Positions 1-6,229 of a stretch of DNA of 9,702 nt are shown here, piece after piece; within the stretch, counting starts at the first letter, position 1, and each line of letters begins with the position of its first letter. The DNA comes from Clostridiales bacterium (GTDB lineage Bacteria; Bacillota; Clostridia; Oscillospirales; QAMX01). The stretch is taken from NCBI GenBank assembly GCA_003149835.1, contig QAMX01000053.1:1-9702 (forward strand), read 5' to 3'. Position numbers and translations under genes: made by a program. The notes below the pieces were generated by a model. The model ran no database searches, had not been told where the DNA came from, and saw only the letters and a list, made by a program, of their open reading frames with translations.

Positions 1-1200
1 TTCCTTGACCTCGCAGCGCGCGCCGCCGTCGGCAAAGCGCAGGCGCAGCTCCTCGCCCGCGCGCAGCGCGCCGCCGCTGCGCACCGCGCCGCCATCCCCG
101 CGGAGCGCGATGGCATAGCCGCGGCCGAGCACCTTCAACGGGCTCATCGCGTCGAGCCGCGCCGCAGCGTTGGCAAGCCGATGGCTCTGCGCCGTCAGCA
201 GCTTCTCGCCAACCGAACGGAAGCGCTCCGACAGGTAGTCCAGCGCCATCCGTTTTTCATCGACATAGCCGAGCGGCGAAGCGTAAACGCGCTTCTCGCC
301 GATGGCTTCAAGCCGCTTCCGCAGCGCGTCGAAGCGCGCGTTCATCAGGCGGGTCAGCGCGGTCTGACGTTCGTCGAGCCGAAGCGTCAGCTCGGCTGCG
401 TCCGGCGTGACCAGCTCGGCCGCGTTTGACGGCGTCGCCGCGCGCAGGTCGGCCGCGAAGTCGGCGATGGTAAAATCCGGCTCGTGTCCGACCGCCGAGA
501 CGACCGGGATCCGCGAGGCCGCAATCGCCCGCGCGACGATTTCTTCGTTAAAGCACCAGAGGTCTTCAATGGAGCCGCCGCCGCGGCCGGCGATGATGAC
601 GTCGATATACCGCTTTGTGTTCAGGTATGCAATCGCCGCCGCGATTTCCTCCGCCGCGCCGCTCCCCTGTACCTTGACCGGGACGACGAGCACGCGCGCG
701 ATCGGATAGCGTTTTTTGAGAATCCGCAGCATGTCGCGGATCGCCGCGCCGGTCGGCGAAGTGACGATGGCGATCAGGCGCGGATAGCGCGGAATCGGCT
801 TTTTCCGCGCCTGATCGAACAGCCCCTCTGCGCCGAGGCGGCGTTTGAGCTGCTCAAACGCCGCGTAGAGGTCGCCGATTCCGTCGGGCGTCAGACCGGT
901 CAGATAGAGCTGGTATTGCCCGTCGCGCACAAACGCCGAGACGCTGCCGACGGCGACGACCTTCATACCGTTTTCCACGGCAAATTTCAGCTTCTGCGCC
1001 GCGGCGCGGAACATCACGCACCGCACCGCGCCGCCCTCGTCTTTCAGCGTAAAATAAAGATGGCCCGACGAATTCGGGCGGTAGTTCGATATCTCGCCCT
1101 TGACGGCGATTCTCCGCAGCAAAGGATCGCCGTCAAGCAGCGACTTGACGTATTCGTTCAGCTCGGTGACGGTAATGGCCGCTCTGTCTTCAATCTCCAT
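1..1200 (-). CDS. xseA: Exodeoxyribonuclease VII large subunit (3' end cut by window edge)
   Basis: This is the catalytic large subunit of exonuclease VII, which degrades single-stranded DNA into acid-soluble oligonucleotides in the cytoplasm, together with several small XseB subunits. The frame reads 400 codons from the ATG at 1200 to base 1 without a stop. Residues about 8-105 form the N-terminal OB-fold (VKGEISNYRPNSSGHLYF at 33-50). The catalytic core follows, with GLFD at 126-129, the IVTSPTGAAIRDML block at 145-158, GRGGGSIEDLWCFNEE at 205-220, and VGHEPDFTIADFAADLRAATPS at 237-258 (given in part). The C-terminal block LGRGYAIALRGDGG (358-371) lies near the usual end of the family, so only a few residues should be missing. 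The start overlaps the end of the TsaD-like gene by 11 bases and has a GAGGGGG ribosome-binding site inside that gene. xseB would be expected immediately beyond the left edge. Confidence 0.96.
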   Translation of the reverse strand, partial: MEIEDRAAITVTELNEYVKSLLDGDPLLRRIAVKGEISNYRPNSSGHLYFTLKDEGGAVRCVMFRAAAQKLKFAVENGMKVVAVGSVSAFVRDGQYQLYLTGLTPDGIGDLYAAFEQLKRRLGAEGLFDQARKKPIPRYPRLIAIVTSPTGAAIRDMLRILKKRYPIARVLVVPVKVQGSGAAEEIAAAIAYLNTKRYIDVIIAGRGGGSIEDLWCFNEEIVARAIAASRIPVVSAVGHEPDFTIADFAADLRAATPSNAAELVTPDAAELTLRLDERQTALTRLMNARFDALRKRLEAIGEKRVYASPLGYVDEKRMALDYLSERFRSVGEKLLTAQSHRLANAAARLDAMSPLKVLGRGYAIALRGDGGAVRSGGALRAGEELRLRFADGGARCEVKE

Positions 1201-2170
1201 CGCCGGTTCGCCCCCTCGCCCGCTCATTTTTCAGATACGCCAAAACGGCGCAGCCGGCCGCGTTGTCGGCGGAAAACGCAGCATCCGCAAAGTGCGCCGA
1301 GAATTGTTTTTCCATTCGCGCCCGTATCAGCGTGTTGCACATCACGCCGCCCGCGCAGAGTATGGGCAGCGCGCCGTATTGCCTGAGCGCGCCCTCCGTC
1401 ACCCGCGCCACGCTCAGCAGCACGGTTTCGAGGACGAAACGCGCGATACGCTCCGGCGTTTCCTGCGCCTCCGCCAGCGCGCGCGCCTTGTTTTCCAGCC
1501 CCGACAGGCTCATTTCCAGCCCCTTGACGGAAAGGCGCGCCGGAGCGGGCGGCGTCTCCGCCCGCAGAGACAGCGCGTCCAGCGCGCGGCCGCAGGGAAA
1601 ACGGAGGCCGAGCATGACGCCGGCGCGGTCAATGGCCTGTCCCGCCGCCAGATCGGACGTCCCGCCGACGCGCTCGCAGCGGATGATCTTCTCCCCGTCC
1701 GGCCGGACAAGCAGCAGCTCGCTGGTGCCGCCGGAGAGATGCCATGCGAGAAACGGCTGCCGCAGCAGCTCGGGACGCCCCGCCGCGAAGGCCGCGGCGG
1801 CCACATGGTTGGCCTGGTGAGAAAATTCGTAGAGCGGAACGCGCAGCGCGCTCGCCGCCGCGCTCGCCGCCGCGACGCCGGTCAGGAAACAGGGCATATA
1901 CGAGCCCTCCGCGTCGCGCGGCCGCGCCGAAACGCCGACGGCCGCGATCTCTCCGTCAAAGCGCCGCATCGCTTCCGCGACGATTTCAGGCAGGTTTTTG
2001 ACATGCGCAAACACCGCGTCGCTCTGGCGCAGGCCGCAGCCGCCGTCTCCGACTTCGAGCAGACGGCCGGCGGACACAGGCTGCGGCAGCTCCGGCGCAT
2101 ACGCCGCCGCAGAGGTCGTGTAATTGCTCGTATCAATCCCGAGAGCGCCGGACAGGGCGCGGGAGCTCAT
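1190..2170 (-). CDS. TsaD/Kae1-like protein (peptidase M22 fold), nusB-xseA operon type
   Basis: This 326-residue protein belongs to the Kae1/TsaD superfamily of ASKHA-fold ATP-binding proteins, long misnamed O-sialoglycoprotein endopeptidases. Family marks in order are LGIDTSNYTTSAA (about 10-22), the metal-binding HxxxH as HQANH (118-122), the phosphate-loop LSGGTSELLLV (145-155), TSDLAAGQAIDR (171-182; canonical TsaD has a TLDDAAGEAFD-like stretch), MSLSGLENKA (220-229), GGVMCNTLIRARM (274-286) and ADNAAGCAVLAY (301-312). It differs from canonical TsaD at the N-terminus (usually IETSCDET) and at the SGGHTEL motif (here SGGTSEL). It therefore looks like a paralogue rather than the universal t6A-synthesis enzyme, and a role in tRNA modification is unproven. 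Its start codon overlaps the nusB stop (ATGA), and its end overlaps xseA by 11 bases, so it is probably cotranscribed and translationally coupled with both. Confidence 0.88.
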   Translation of the reverse strand: MSSRALSGALGIDTSNYTTSAAAYAPELPQPVSAGRLLEVGDGGCGLRQSDAVFAHVKNLPEIVAEAMRRFDGEIAAVGVSARPRDAEGSYMPCFLTGVAAASAAASALRVPLYEFSHQANHVAAAAFAAGRPELLRQPFLAWHLSGGTSELLLVRPDGEKIIRCERVGGTSDLAAGQAIDRAGVMLGLRFPCGRALDALSLRAETPPAPARLSVKGLEMSLSGLENKARALAEAQETPERIARFVLETVLLSVARVTEGALRQYGALPILCAGGVMCNTLIRARMEKQFSAHFADAAFSADNAAGCAVLAYLKNERARGRTGDGD

Positions 2171-2631
2171 GTGGTCTGCTCCGTCTGCGCCGCCTGACTG
2201 CGCAGATAACGCCCCAAAATCCCGTTGATATAGGCGGGCGCTTTCTCGGTGTCATAGCTTTTGGCGAGTTCGACGGCCTCGTTGACGGCGACGGACGGCG
2301 GCACATCCTGAATATACTCGATCTCCGCCAGAGCAAGGCAGAGAATCGCCCTTGTCATGCGCGCGATTCGAATACTGCTCCACGCCTCGGAGAGCGCGTC
2401 CACCGCGGCGAAATACTTGTCGGCGTTCATCGCCGCGGCGACGACGACCTCGCGGATATAGGCCGCGTCCTTCGGCGTCAACTCGTTTTGATAGACAGGC
2501 GCCTCTTCGACGAGATCCTTGATTCCCTCGGCCGTGAGGCGTTCGTTTAAAATCTCCTCCGGCGCTTCTCTTCGGGAAAAGCACTCAAAAATACAGCCCA
2601 GCGCGATTTCCCGCGCGTTCTTTCTGGTCAT
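2167..2631 (-). CDS. nusB: Transcription antitermination factor NusB
   Basis: NusB is an all-helical cytoplasmic RNA-binding protein. With NusE (ribosomal protein S10) it binds boxA RNA and supports antitermination on rRNA operons. The 154-residue product has the family N-terminus (MTRKNAREIALGCIFE) and the diagnostic C-terminal block PPSVAVNEAVELAKSYDTEK (part of 106-130), followed by INGILGRYL. A central segment (MTRAILCLALAEIEY) matches the usual R-x-ILRLALYEL-like helix. The start is fixed by this N-terminal match, because the nearest GGAG lies about 15 bases upstream of the ATG, which is a poor spacing. It begins 27 bases after the asp23 stop, so translation may depend on the upstream gene. 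Its stop overlaps the next start in an ATGA motif. Confidence 0.96.
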   Translation of the reverse strand: MTRKNAREIALGCIFECFSRREAPEEILNERLTAEGIKDLVEEAPVYQNELTPKDAAYIREVVVAAAMNADKYFAAVDALSEAWSSIRIARMTRAILCLALAEIEYIQDVPPSVAVNEAVELAKSYDTEKAPAYINGILGRYLRSQAAQTEQTT

Positions 2632-2658
2632 AAGCGGTCAGCGTTTCTCCGTTTCAGC

Positions 2659-3039
2659 TTATTTCGCCGGCTTCTGCGGCGCTTCTTTTGCAAAGGCGAT
2701 CCCCGTACAGTGTACGTTGACCGCGTCGACGCGCAGCCCCGTCATCGATTCTACGCAGTCCTGCACGTTGTCCTGCACCGCCTGCCCGACCTCGGGGATG
2801 ATATATCCGTATTTGACGACGATCGACACATCGACGGTGACGGAAGAATCCGTAAACGTGAGCTTGACGTATTTGTTCGCCTTTTTGGAAATCGACGCGG
2901 GCTTCTTTCCGGTAACGAATTTTACGCCGTCGATCTCGCCGGCGGCGACGGCCGCGACGGACGCGATGACGTCCTCGGAGATCTTCACCATACCTGTGCC
3001 GCACGCCTGATTTTTATTGCCTGGATTTCTGTTTGCCAT
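2659..3039 (-). CDS. Asp23/Gls24 (DUF322) family protein
   Basis: This is a 126-residue protein of the Asp23/Gls24 family. These small proteins are often tied to envelope stress in Gram-positive bacteria, and in Clostridia they are commonly found next to nusB; their molecular role is unclear. The family core is visible from GMVKISEDVIASVAAVAAGEIDGV (in part, 16-39) through VTVDVSIVVKYGYIIPEV (67-84) to DNVQDCVESMTGLRVDAVNVH (in part, 90-110). No signal peptide or membrane segment is seen, so it should be cytoplasmic or peripheral. The ATG at 3039 is chosen because a strong GGAGG (3047-3051) sits 7 bases upstream and because the family match begins about 15 residues later. The frame stays open upstream to a TTG at 3213, but that 58-residue stretch has no family resemblance and lies in the structured leader. 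It is the first gene of the minus-strand operon. Confidence 0.92.
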   Translation of the reverse strand: MANRNPGNKNQACGTGMVKISEDVIASVAAVAAGEIDGVKFVTGKKPASISKKANKYVKLTFTDSSVTVDVSIVVKYGYIIPEVGQAVQDNVQDCVESMTGLRVDAVNVHCTGIAFAKEAPQKPAK

Positions 3040-3276
3040 ATCGAAACCTCCGTTTCCATTGCCATGCAATGGGTATTTCGTGTATTCTGTTCGGACTCCG
3101 GAAGGAGTGTGTGTCTCTCGGATATCCTTCTTTTCGGGAGAGCGTCCGCATGGAGCGCTCTCGTCTCTGTGAAACGCAGATTTTTGCGAGCCGGTCGAAA
3201 ACGGCTCCGCCAATTTTGTTTTGAAACCTCCGCGGGGCGGCGCCTGTTTTCAGGCGCAAAGCCAATCGGGGACGTT
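3040..3276 (-). promoter_or_regulatory. Hairpin-rich 5' leader of the asp23-nusB operon
   Basis: Between the predicted transcript start (about 3276) and the asp23 start codon lies a leader of about 237 bases with five hairpins: 3240-3257 (7-bp perfect stem, AAAA loop in the transcript), 3188-3207 (6 bp, extendable past one bulged base to 3186-3210), 3138-3162 (7-bp perfect outer stem plus an inner 3-bp stem), 3095-3108 (5 bp, 4-base loop) and 3056-3072 (7 bp, 3-base loop). The last ends 4 bases before the GGAGG ribosome-binding site. None is followed by a U-run in the transcript direction, so none is a standard terminator. The leader also has a second copy of the ribosome-binding-site motif (GAAACCTCCG on the plus strand at both 3043-3052 and 3223-3232). 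I do not recognise it as a known riboswitch or ribosomal-protein leader. Confidence 0.45.
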
Positions 3277-3282
3277 TCTTTT

Positions 3283-3312
3283 ATTATACCATATCCCTTT
3301 TGAAAATGAAAC
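3283..3312 (-). promoter_or_regulatory. Extended -10 promoter for the asp23-nusB operon
   Basis: On the minus strand a perfect TATAAT (plus-strand 3283-3288) is preceded by TGG, giving the extended -10 form TG-N-TATAAT (to 3291). The -35 region is weak: the best candidate is GTTTCA at 3307-3312 with an 18-base spacer, matching consensus at 3 of 6 positions. Extended -10 promoters often tolerate a poor -35. The predicted start is near 3276. Confidence 0.7.
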
Positions 3313-3355
3313 ATACAATTGGAAAATTTCGGGGCCTTCGGCGGACGCGTTCTGT

Positions 3356-3372
3356 TTTACACAGATTTAACG
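3356..3372 (+). promoter_or_regulatory. PhoP/PhoB-type Pho box upstream of pstS
   Basis: TTTACA-CAGAT-TTAACG is a direct repeat of two TT(A/T)ACA-like hexamers with 5-base spacing (11-base period). This fits the Bacillus PhoP consensus for phosphate-starvation promoters. It lies 8 bases upstream of the candidate pstS -35, where an activator would contact RNA polymerase. The TTTACA half also sits within a short inverted repeat, TCTGT-TTTAC-ACAGA (3351-3365). The phoB regulator is encoded at the end of the same locus, so autoregulation is the natural reading. Only one pair of hexamers is clear. Confidence 0.55.
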
Positions 3373-3380
3373 AAAAACCG

Positions 3381-3410
3381 GTGACGGGCTTTACCTCGGT
3401 CCGCTATACT
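3381..3410 (+). promoter_or_regulatory. Promoter of the pst operon
   Basis: The -10 is TATACT at 3405-3410 (5 of 6 consensus positions). The best -35 is GTGACG at 3381-3386 (4 of 6) with an 18-base spacer. The weak -35 and the adjacent Pho box fit an activator-dependent promoter. The predicted transcript start near 3417 leaves a leader of about 44 bases before pstS, with AAGGAGA at 3444-3450 as the ribosome-binding site. Confidence 0.6.
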
Positions 3411-3460
3411 GATAGGCGTCAACAAACAAACCTATTGAAAAAAAAGGAGAACGGTTTCCC

Positions 3461-4330
3461 ATGAAAAAAACGATCAGACAAACGCTTGGCGCGCTGCTGT
3501 CGCTCTTGATGGTCGCGGTATTGTTCGCCGGCTGCGGAAAGACGGACGACAAAATCACGGTCGTCTCTCGTGAAGACGGCTCCGGCACGCGCGGCGCCTT
3601 CATCGAGCTTTTCGGCATCGAAGAAAAAGATGCGGACGGCAACAAGATCGACCGCACCATCGCCACCGCCGAAACCACCAACAGCACCTCCGTCATGATG
3701 ACCTCCATCAGCGGAAACGCGTCGGGAATCGGGTATGTCTCGCTCGGCTCGCTGAACAATACGGTCAAGGCGCTTACCATCGACGGCGCGGCTGCCAGCG
3801 TAGACAATATCAAGAACGGCACTTATAAGATCTCGCGTCCCTTCCTGATCGCCACCCGCGCCGACGTCAATGAGCTCACCGAGGACTTCATCCGCTTCAT
3901 TATGAGCGAGAGCGGACAAGCCGTCGTCGCCGAAAAAGGGTATATTCCGCAGGAATCCGCCACGGCCTACACCACAGACGGCACCCGTTCAGGTAAGATT
4001 ACCATCGAAGGCTCCTCCTCCGTCACGCCGGTTATGCAGCTTTTGAAGGAAGCCTATGTCGCTCTGAATCCCTCCGTGGAGATCGCGATTCAGCAAACCG
4101 ATTCGAGCACGGGGATCCGGACGCTGATCGAAGGCTACTGCGACATCGGCATGGCCTCGCGCGCGCTCAAAGACAGCGAGCTCTCCGCCGGTCTCTCCGT
4201 CACCGAAATCGCCACAGACGGTATCGCCGTCATCGTCAATCACGAAAACAGCATCGACGGACTCACAAGCGAGCAGGTCAAAAAAATCTATACGGGCGAA
4301 ATCACGACTTGGTCCGAGCTGAACGGCTGA
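3461..4330 (+). CDS. pstS: Phosphate-binding lipoprotein PstS, circularly permuted
   Basis: This is the extracytoplasmic phosphate receptor of the Pst ABC importer. The 289-residue precursor starts with a basic MKKTIRQ, a hydrophobic core and the lipobox LFAGC (Cys25 would be lipidated), so it is anchored on the outer face of the membrane. The order of the mature protein is unusual. Residues 32-164 carry what is normally the C-terminal half: VVSREDGSGTRGAF (34-47, containing R37, S41, G42 and T43, equivalent to phosphate ligands of E. coli PstS), GYVSLGSL (91-98), NIKNGTYKISRPF (116-128) and EKGYIPQ (158-164). A linker of about 14 residues (165-178) leads to what is normally the N-terminal half: ITIEGSSSVTPVM (180-192), IQQTDSSTGI (210-219), CDIGMASRALKDSE (227-240), DGIAVIVN (253-260) and YTGEITTW (277-284). 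Both halves are complete and the ends fall cleanly at one loop. The ribosome-binding site AAGGAGA lies about 10 bases upstream. It is the first gene of the pst operon. Confidence 0.93.
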   Translation: MKKTIRQTLGALLSLLMVAVLFAGCGKTDDKITVVSREDGSGTRGAFIELFGIEEKDADGNKIDRTIATAETTNSTSVMMTSISGNASGIGYVSLGSLNNTVKALTIDGAAASVDNIKNGTYKISRPFLIATRADVNELTEDFIRFIMSESGQAVVAEKGYIPQESATAYTTDGTRSGKITIEGSSSVTPVMQLLKEAYVALNPSVEIAIQQTDSSTGIRTLIEGYCDIGMASRALKDSELSAGLSVTEIATDGIAVIVNHENSIDGLTSEQVKKIYTGEITTWSELNG

Positions 4331-4410
4331 CCTGCGCGGCCGGCAGCTTCCGCTTCTGTCCAATGTCCGGAGCCGCCGCGCCGAATCCCCCTTGCTATCC
4401 CTCTCTTTTT

Positions 4411-4466
4411 GGAACCGGCGCGCGGCCGGCGGAGTGTCTTTCCGCTGCGCCGGCCGCGCCGGTTCC
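4411..4466 (+). repeat. Long GC-rich inverted repeat between pstS and pstC
   Basis: The arms 4411-4431 and 4448-4466 match over 19 base pairs, beginning GGAACCGGCGCG and ending CGCGCCGGTTCC, with only a 2-base bulge (one extra CG in the left arm). The 16-base loop can be partly closed by GCGGA/TCCGC. No T-run follows on either strand (CCCCTAATGCG on plus; AAAAAGAGAG on minus), so it is not a classical terminator. Lying in the 180-base gap after pstS, it could block 3' exonucleases and give more pstS than pstCAB mRNA. A weaker 7-bp pairing (4334-4340 with 4375-4381) precedes it; nothing else is seen in this gap. Confidence 0.8.
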
Positions 4467-4510
4467 CCCCTAATGCGATCTAACGTTACGAATCGGATTG
4501 GAGAACGTCT

Positions 4511-5464
4511 ATGAAACCATTCCGCGAACAGCTGATGAAAATGGTCTTTCTCCTCGCCGCCTGTATTTCCATCGCCGCAGTCCTGCTCATCTGCCTGTTC
4601 CTGTTTGCCAACGGCATTCCGGCGATTGGAAAAATCGGCGTACTGGACTTTCTGCTCGGAAAAACCTGGCTGCCTTCCAACGGGCTGTTCGGCATTTTTC
4701 CGATGATTCTCGGCAGTATCTATGTGACCGCCGGCGCCATCCTCTTCGGTGTGCCGCTCGGTATTTTGGCCGCGGTCTTTATGACCTATTACTGCCCGGC
4801 CAAGCTTTATAAGCTCTTAAAACCCGCCGTCAACCTCCTCGCCGGAATCCCTTCGATCGTCTACGGCTTTTTCGGGCTCGTCGTCATCGTGCCGTTGATG
4901 CAGCAGCTTTTCGGCGGCAGCGGCAAAAGCATTCTGACAGCGTCCATCCTGCTGGGCATCATGATCCTTCCGACGATCATCAACGTCTCCGAATCCTCTT
5001 TGCGCGCGGTGCCCGAAACCTATTTTGACGGCGCGCTCGCGCTCGGCGCAACGCGGGAACGCGCCGTTTTTGCCGTCATGCTTCCCGCCGCGCGCTCCGG
5101 CGTGACGACGGGCGTGATTCTCGGCATCGGCCGCGCCATCGGCGAGACGATGGCGGTGAGCATGGTCGCCGGCAATCAGACGGCGATGCCCGGCGGCATT
5201 CTCTCCGGCGTGCGCACGCTGACGGCGAACATCGTCATCGAAATGGGCTACGCCGCCGACCTTCACCGCGAAGCGCTGATCGCGACGGCGGTGGTGCTGT
5301 TTGTTTTCATCCTGATCATCAACCTGATTTTCTCAATTTTGAAAAGAAAGGAAAACGCATGGAGCCAATCAACAAAACGACGGCGCGCGAAAAGTGGAAA
5401 AGCTATAAAAAGCACCCGCTCTCCCTCGTGCTCTTCCTGCTCGTCGCCGGAGCCGCGGTCGTAA
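4511..5464 (+). CDS. pstC: Phosphate ABC transporter permease PstC
   Basis: This is one of the two membrane subunits that form the phosphate channel. Of 317 residues, about 1-283 are family sequence. Hydrophobic segments lie near 11-35, 65-91, 105-130, 141-159, 196-220 and 255-278, the usual six. Marks include [15 protein letters not shown] (109-123) and the cytoplasmic coupling loop that docks on PstB, RAVPETYFDGALALGATRE (165-183), followed by GIGRAIGETMAV (205-216). The ATG is preceded by GGAG at 4500-4503, 7 bases away. The C-terminus is odd: after [10 protein letters not shown] the frame runs on for 34 more residues, rich in Arg, Ser and Lys, through the start of pstA, giving a 106-base overlap. 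Permeases of this family normally end soon after the KRK-like stretch. Changing the TGG at 5360-5362 to TGA would restore a 4-base ATGA overlap, so a lost stop or a base error is likely. Confidence 0.95.
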   Translation: MKPFREQLMKMVFLLAACISIAAVLLICLFLFANGIPAIGKIGVLDFLLGKTWLPSNGLFGIFPMILGSIYVTAGAILFGVPLGILAAVFMTYYCPAKLYKLLKPAVNLLAGIPSIVYGFFGLVVIVPLMQQLFGGSGKSILTASILLGIMILPTIINVSESSLRAVPETYFDGALALGATRERAVFAVMLPAARSGVTTGVILGIGRAIGETMAVSMVAGNQTAMPGGILSGVRTLTANIVIEMGYAADLHREALIATAVVLFVFILIINLIFSILKRKENAWSQSTKRRRAKSGKAIKSTRSPSCSSCSSPEPRS

Positions 5465-6225
5465 CCGTCGGTATCCTGCTGTTCCTGATCGCTTATATCC
5501 TGATGAAGGGCATTCCCCATCTGCGGCTTTCATTGTTCGCATGGGAATACAACAGCGAAAACGTCTCCATGCTGCCGGCGATCGTCAACACGGTTTTGAT
5601 GACGGCTTTATCGCTGCTGCTCGCCGTACCTGTCGGCCTCTTTTCCGCAATCTATCTGACCGAATACGCCGGCAGCCGCAACCGTCTCGTCGCCGTCGTG
5701 CGCATCACGGCCGAAACGCTGTCGGGAATCCCCTCTATTGTCTACGGTCTGTTCGGTTATCTGGTTTTCTTTCTCGCCTGCGGCTTTGGCTATTCTCTGC
5801 TCGGCGGCGCGCTGACGCTGGCGATTATGATTCTGCCGCTGATCATGCGGACGACCGAGGAAGCGCTCAAAGCCGTTCCGGCAACCTATCGGGAAGGCAG
5901 TTACGGCCTCGGCGCCCGGAAGCTGCGCACGATTTTCCGCATTGTGCTCCCGTCGGCGATGCCGGGCATTTTGTCCGGCGTCGTGCTCGGGATCGGCCGC
6001 ATCGTCGGAGAGACGGCGGCGCTGATCTATACGGCGGGGACCCTGCCGGAAATCTGCGACAGCCTGCTGGACTCCGGCGCGACGCTTTCGGTGCATATGT
6101 ACGCGCTTCTCTCCGAGGGCTTTTATACCGACGAGGCCTATGCGACCGCGGTCGTCCTGCTCGTTCTCGTGATCGCTATCAACGCGGCCGCCGGCTGTCT
6201 CGCCAAAAAAATCGCCACGAGGTAA
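5359..6225 (+). CDS. pstA: Phosphate ABC transporter permease PstA
   Basis: This is the second membrane subunit of the phosphate channel, pairing with PstC. The 288-residue protein has hydrophobic segments near 21-49, 73-100, 122-142, 146-164, 201-225 and 262-282. Like PstC it carries the family segment [16 protein letters not shown] (122-137) and the PstB-docking loop [20 protein letters not shown] (part of 167-186), followed by [17 protein letters not shown] (211-227). The start ATG has AAAGGA 6 bases upstream (5347-5352), and the hydrophilic N-terminus (about 20 residues) is normal for the family. It overlaps the annotated end of pstC by 106 bases in a different frame; the PstA frame is clearly the conserved one. 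pstB starts 4 bases after its stop. Confidence 0.95.
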   Translation: MEPINKTTAREKWKSYKKHPLSLVLFLLVAGAAVVTVGILLFLIAYILMKGIPHLRLSLFAWEYNSENVSMLPAIVNTVLMTALSLLLAVPVGLFSAIYLTEYAGSRNRLVAVVRITAETLSGIPSIVYGLFGYLVFFLACGFGYSLLGGALTLAIMILPLIMRTTEEALKAVPATYREGSYGLGARKLRTIFRIVLPSAMPGILSGVVLGIGRIVGETAALIYTAGTLPEICDSLLDSGATLSVHMYALLSEGFYTDEAYATAVVLLVLVIAINAAAGCLAKKIATR

Positions 6226-6229
6226 TCGC

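Noticed and set aside
484..1386. 300-codon open frame on the plus strand, opposite xseA
   Set aside because: It is antisense to xseA, whose minus-strand frame carries all family motifs; the plus-strand product is rich in Arg, Asp and Ala as expected for a GC-rich shadow frame and has no recognisable domain.
1100..2197. 365-codon open frame on the plus strand, opposite the TsaD-like gene
   Set aside because: It is antisense to the TsaD-like gene, compositionally extreme in Arg and Ala, and without family motifs.
3461..4330. pstS as a truncated or broken gene because its N-terminal motif seems missing
   Set aside because: The missing motif is present later in the same frame; both halves are complete and joined, so permutation explains it better than truncation.
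4411..4466. Rho-independent terminator after pstS
   Set aside because: The stem is strong, but neither strand has a T-run after it; the run of five Ts lies before the left arm on the plus strand.
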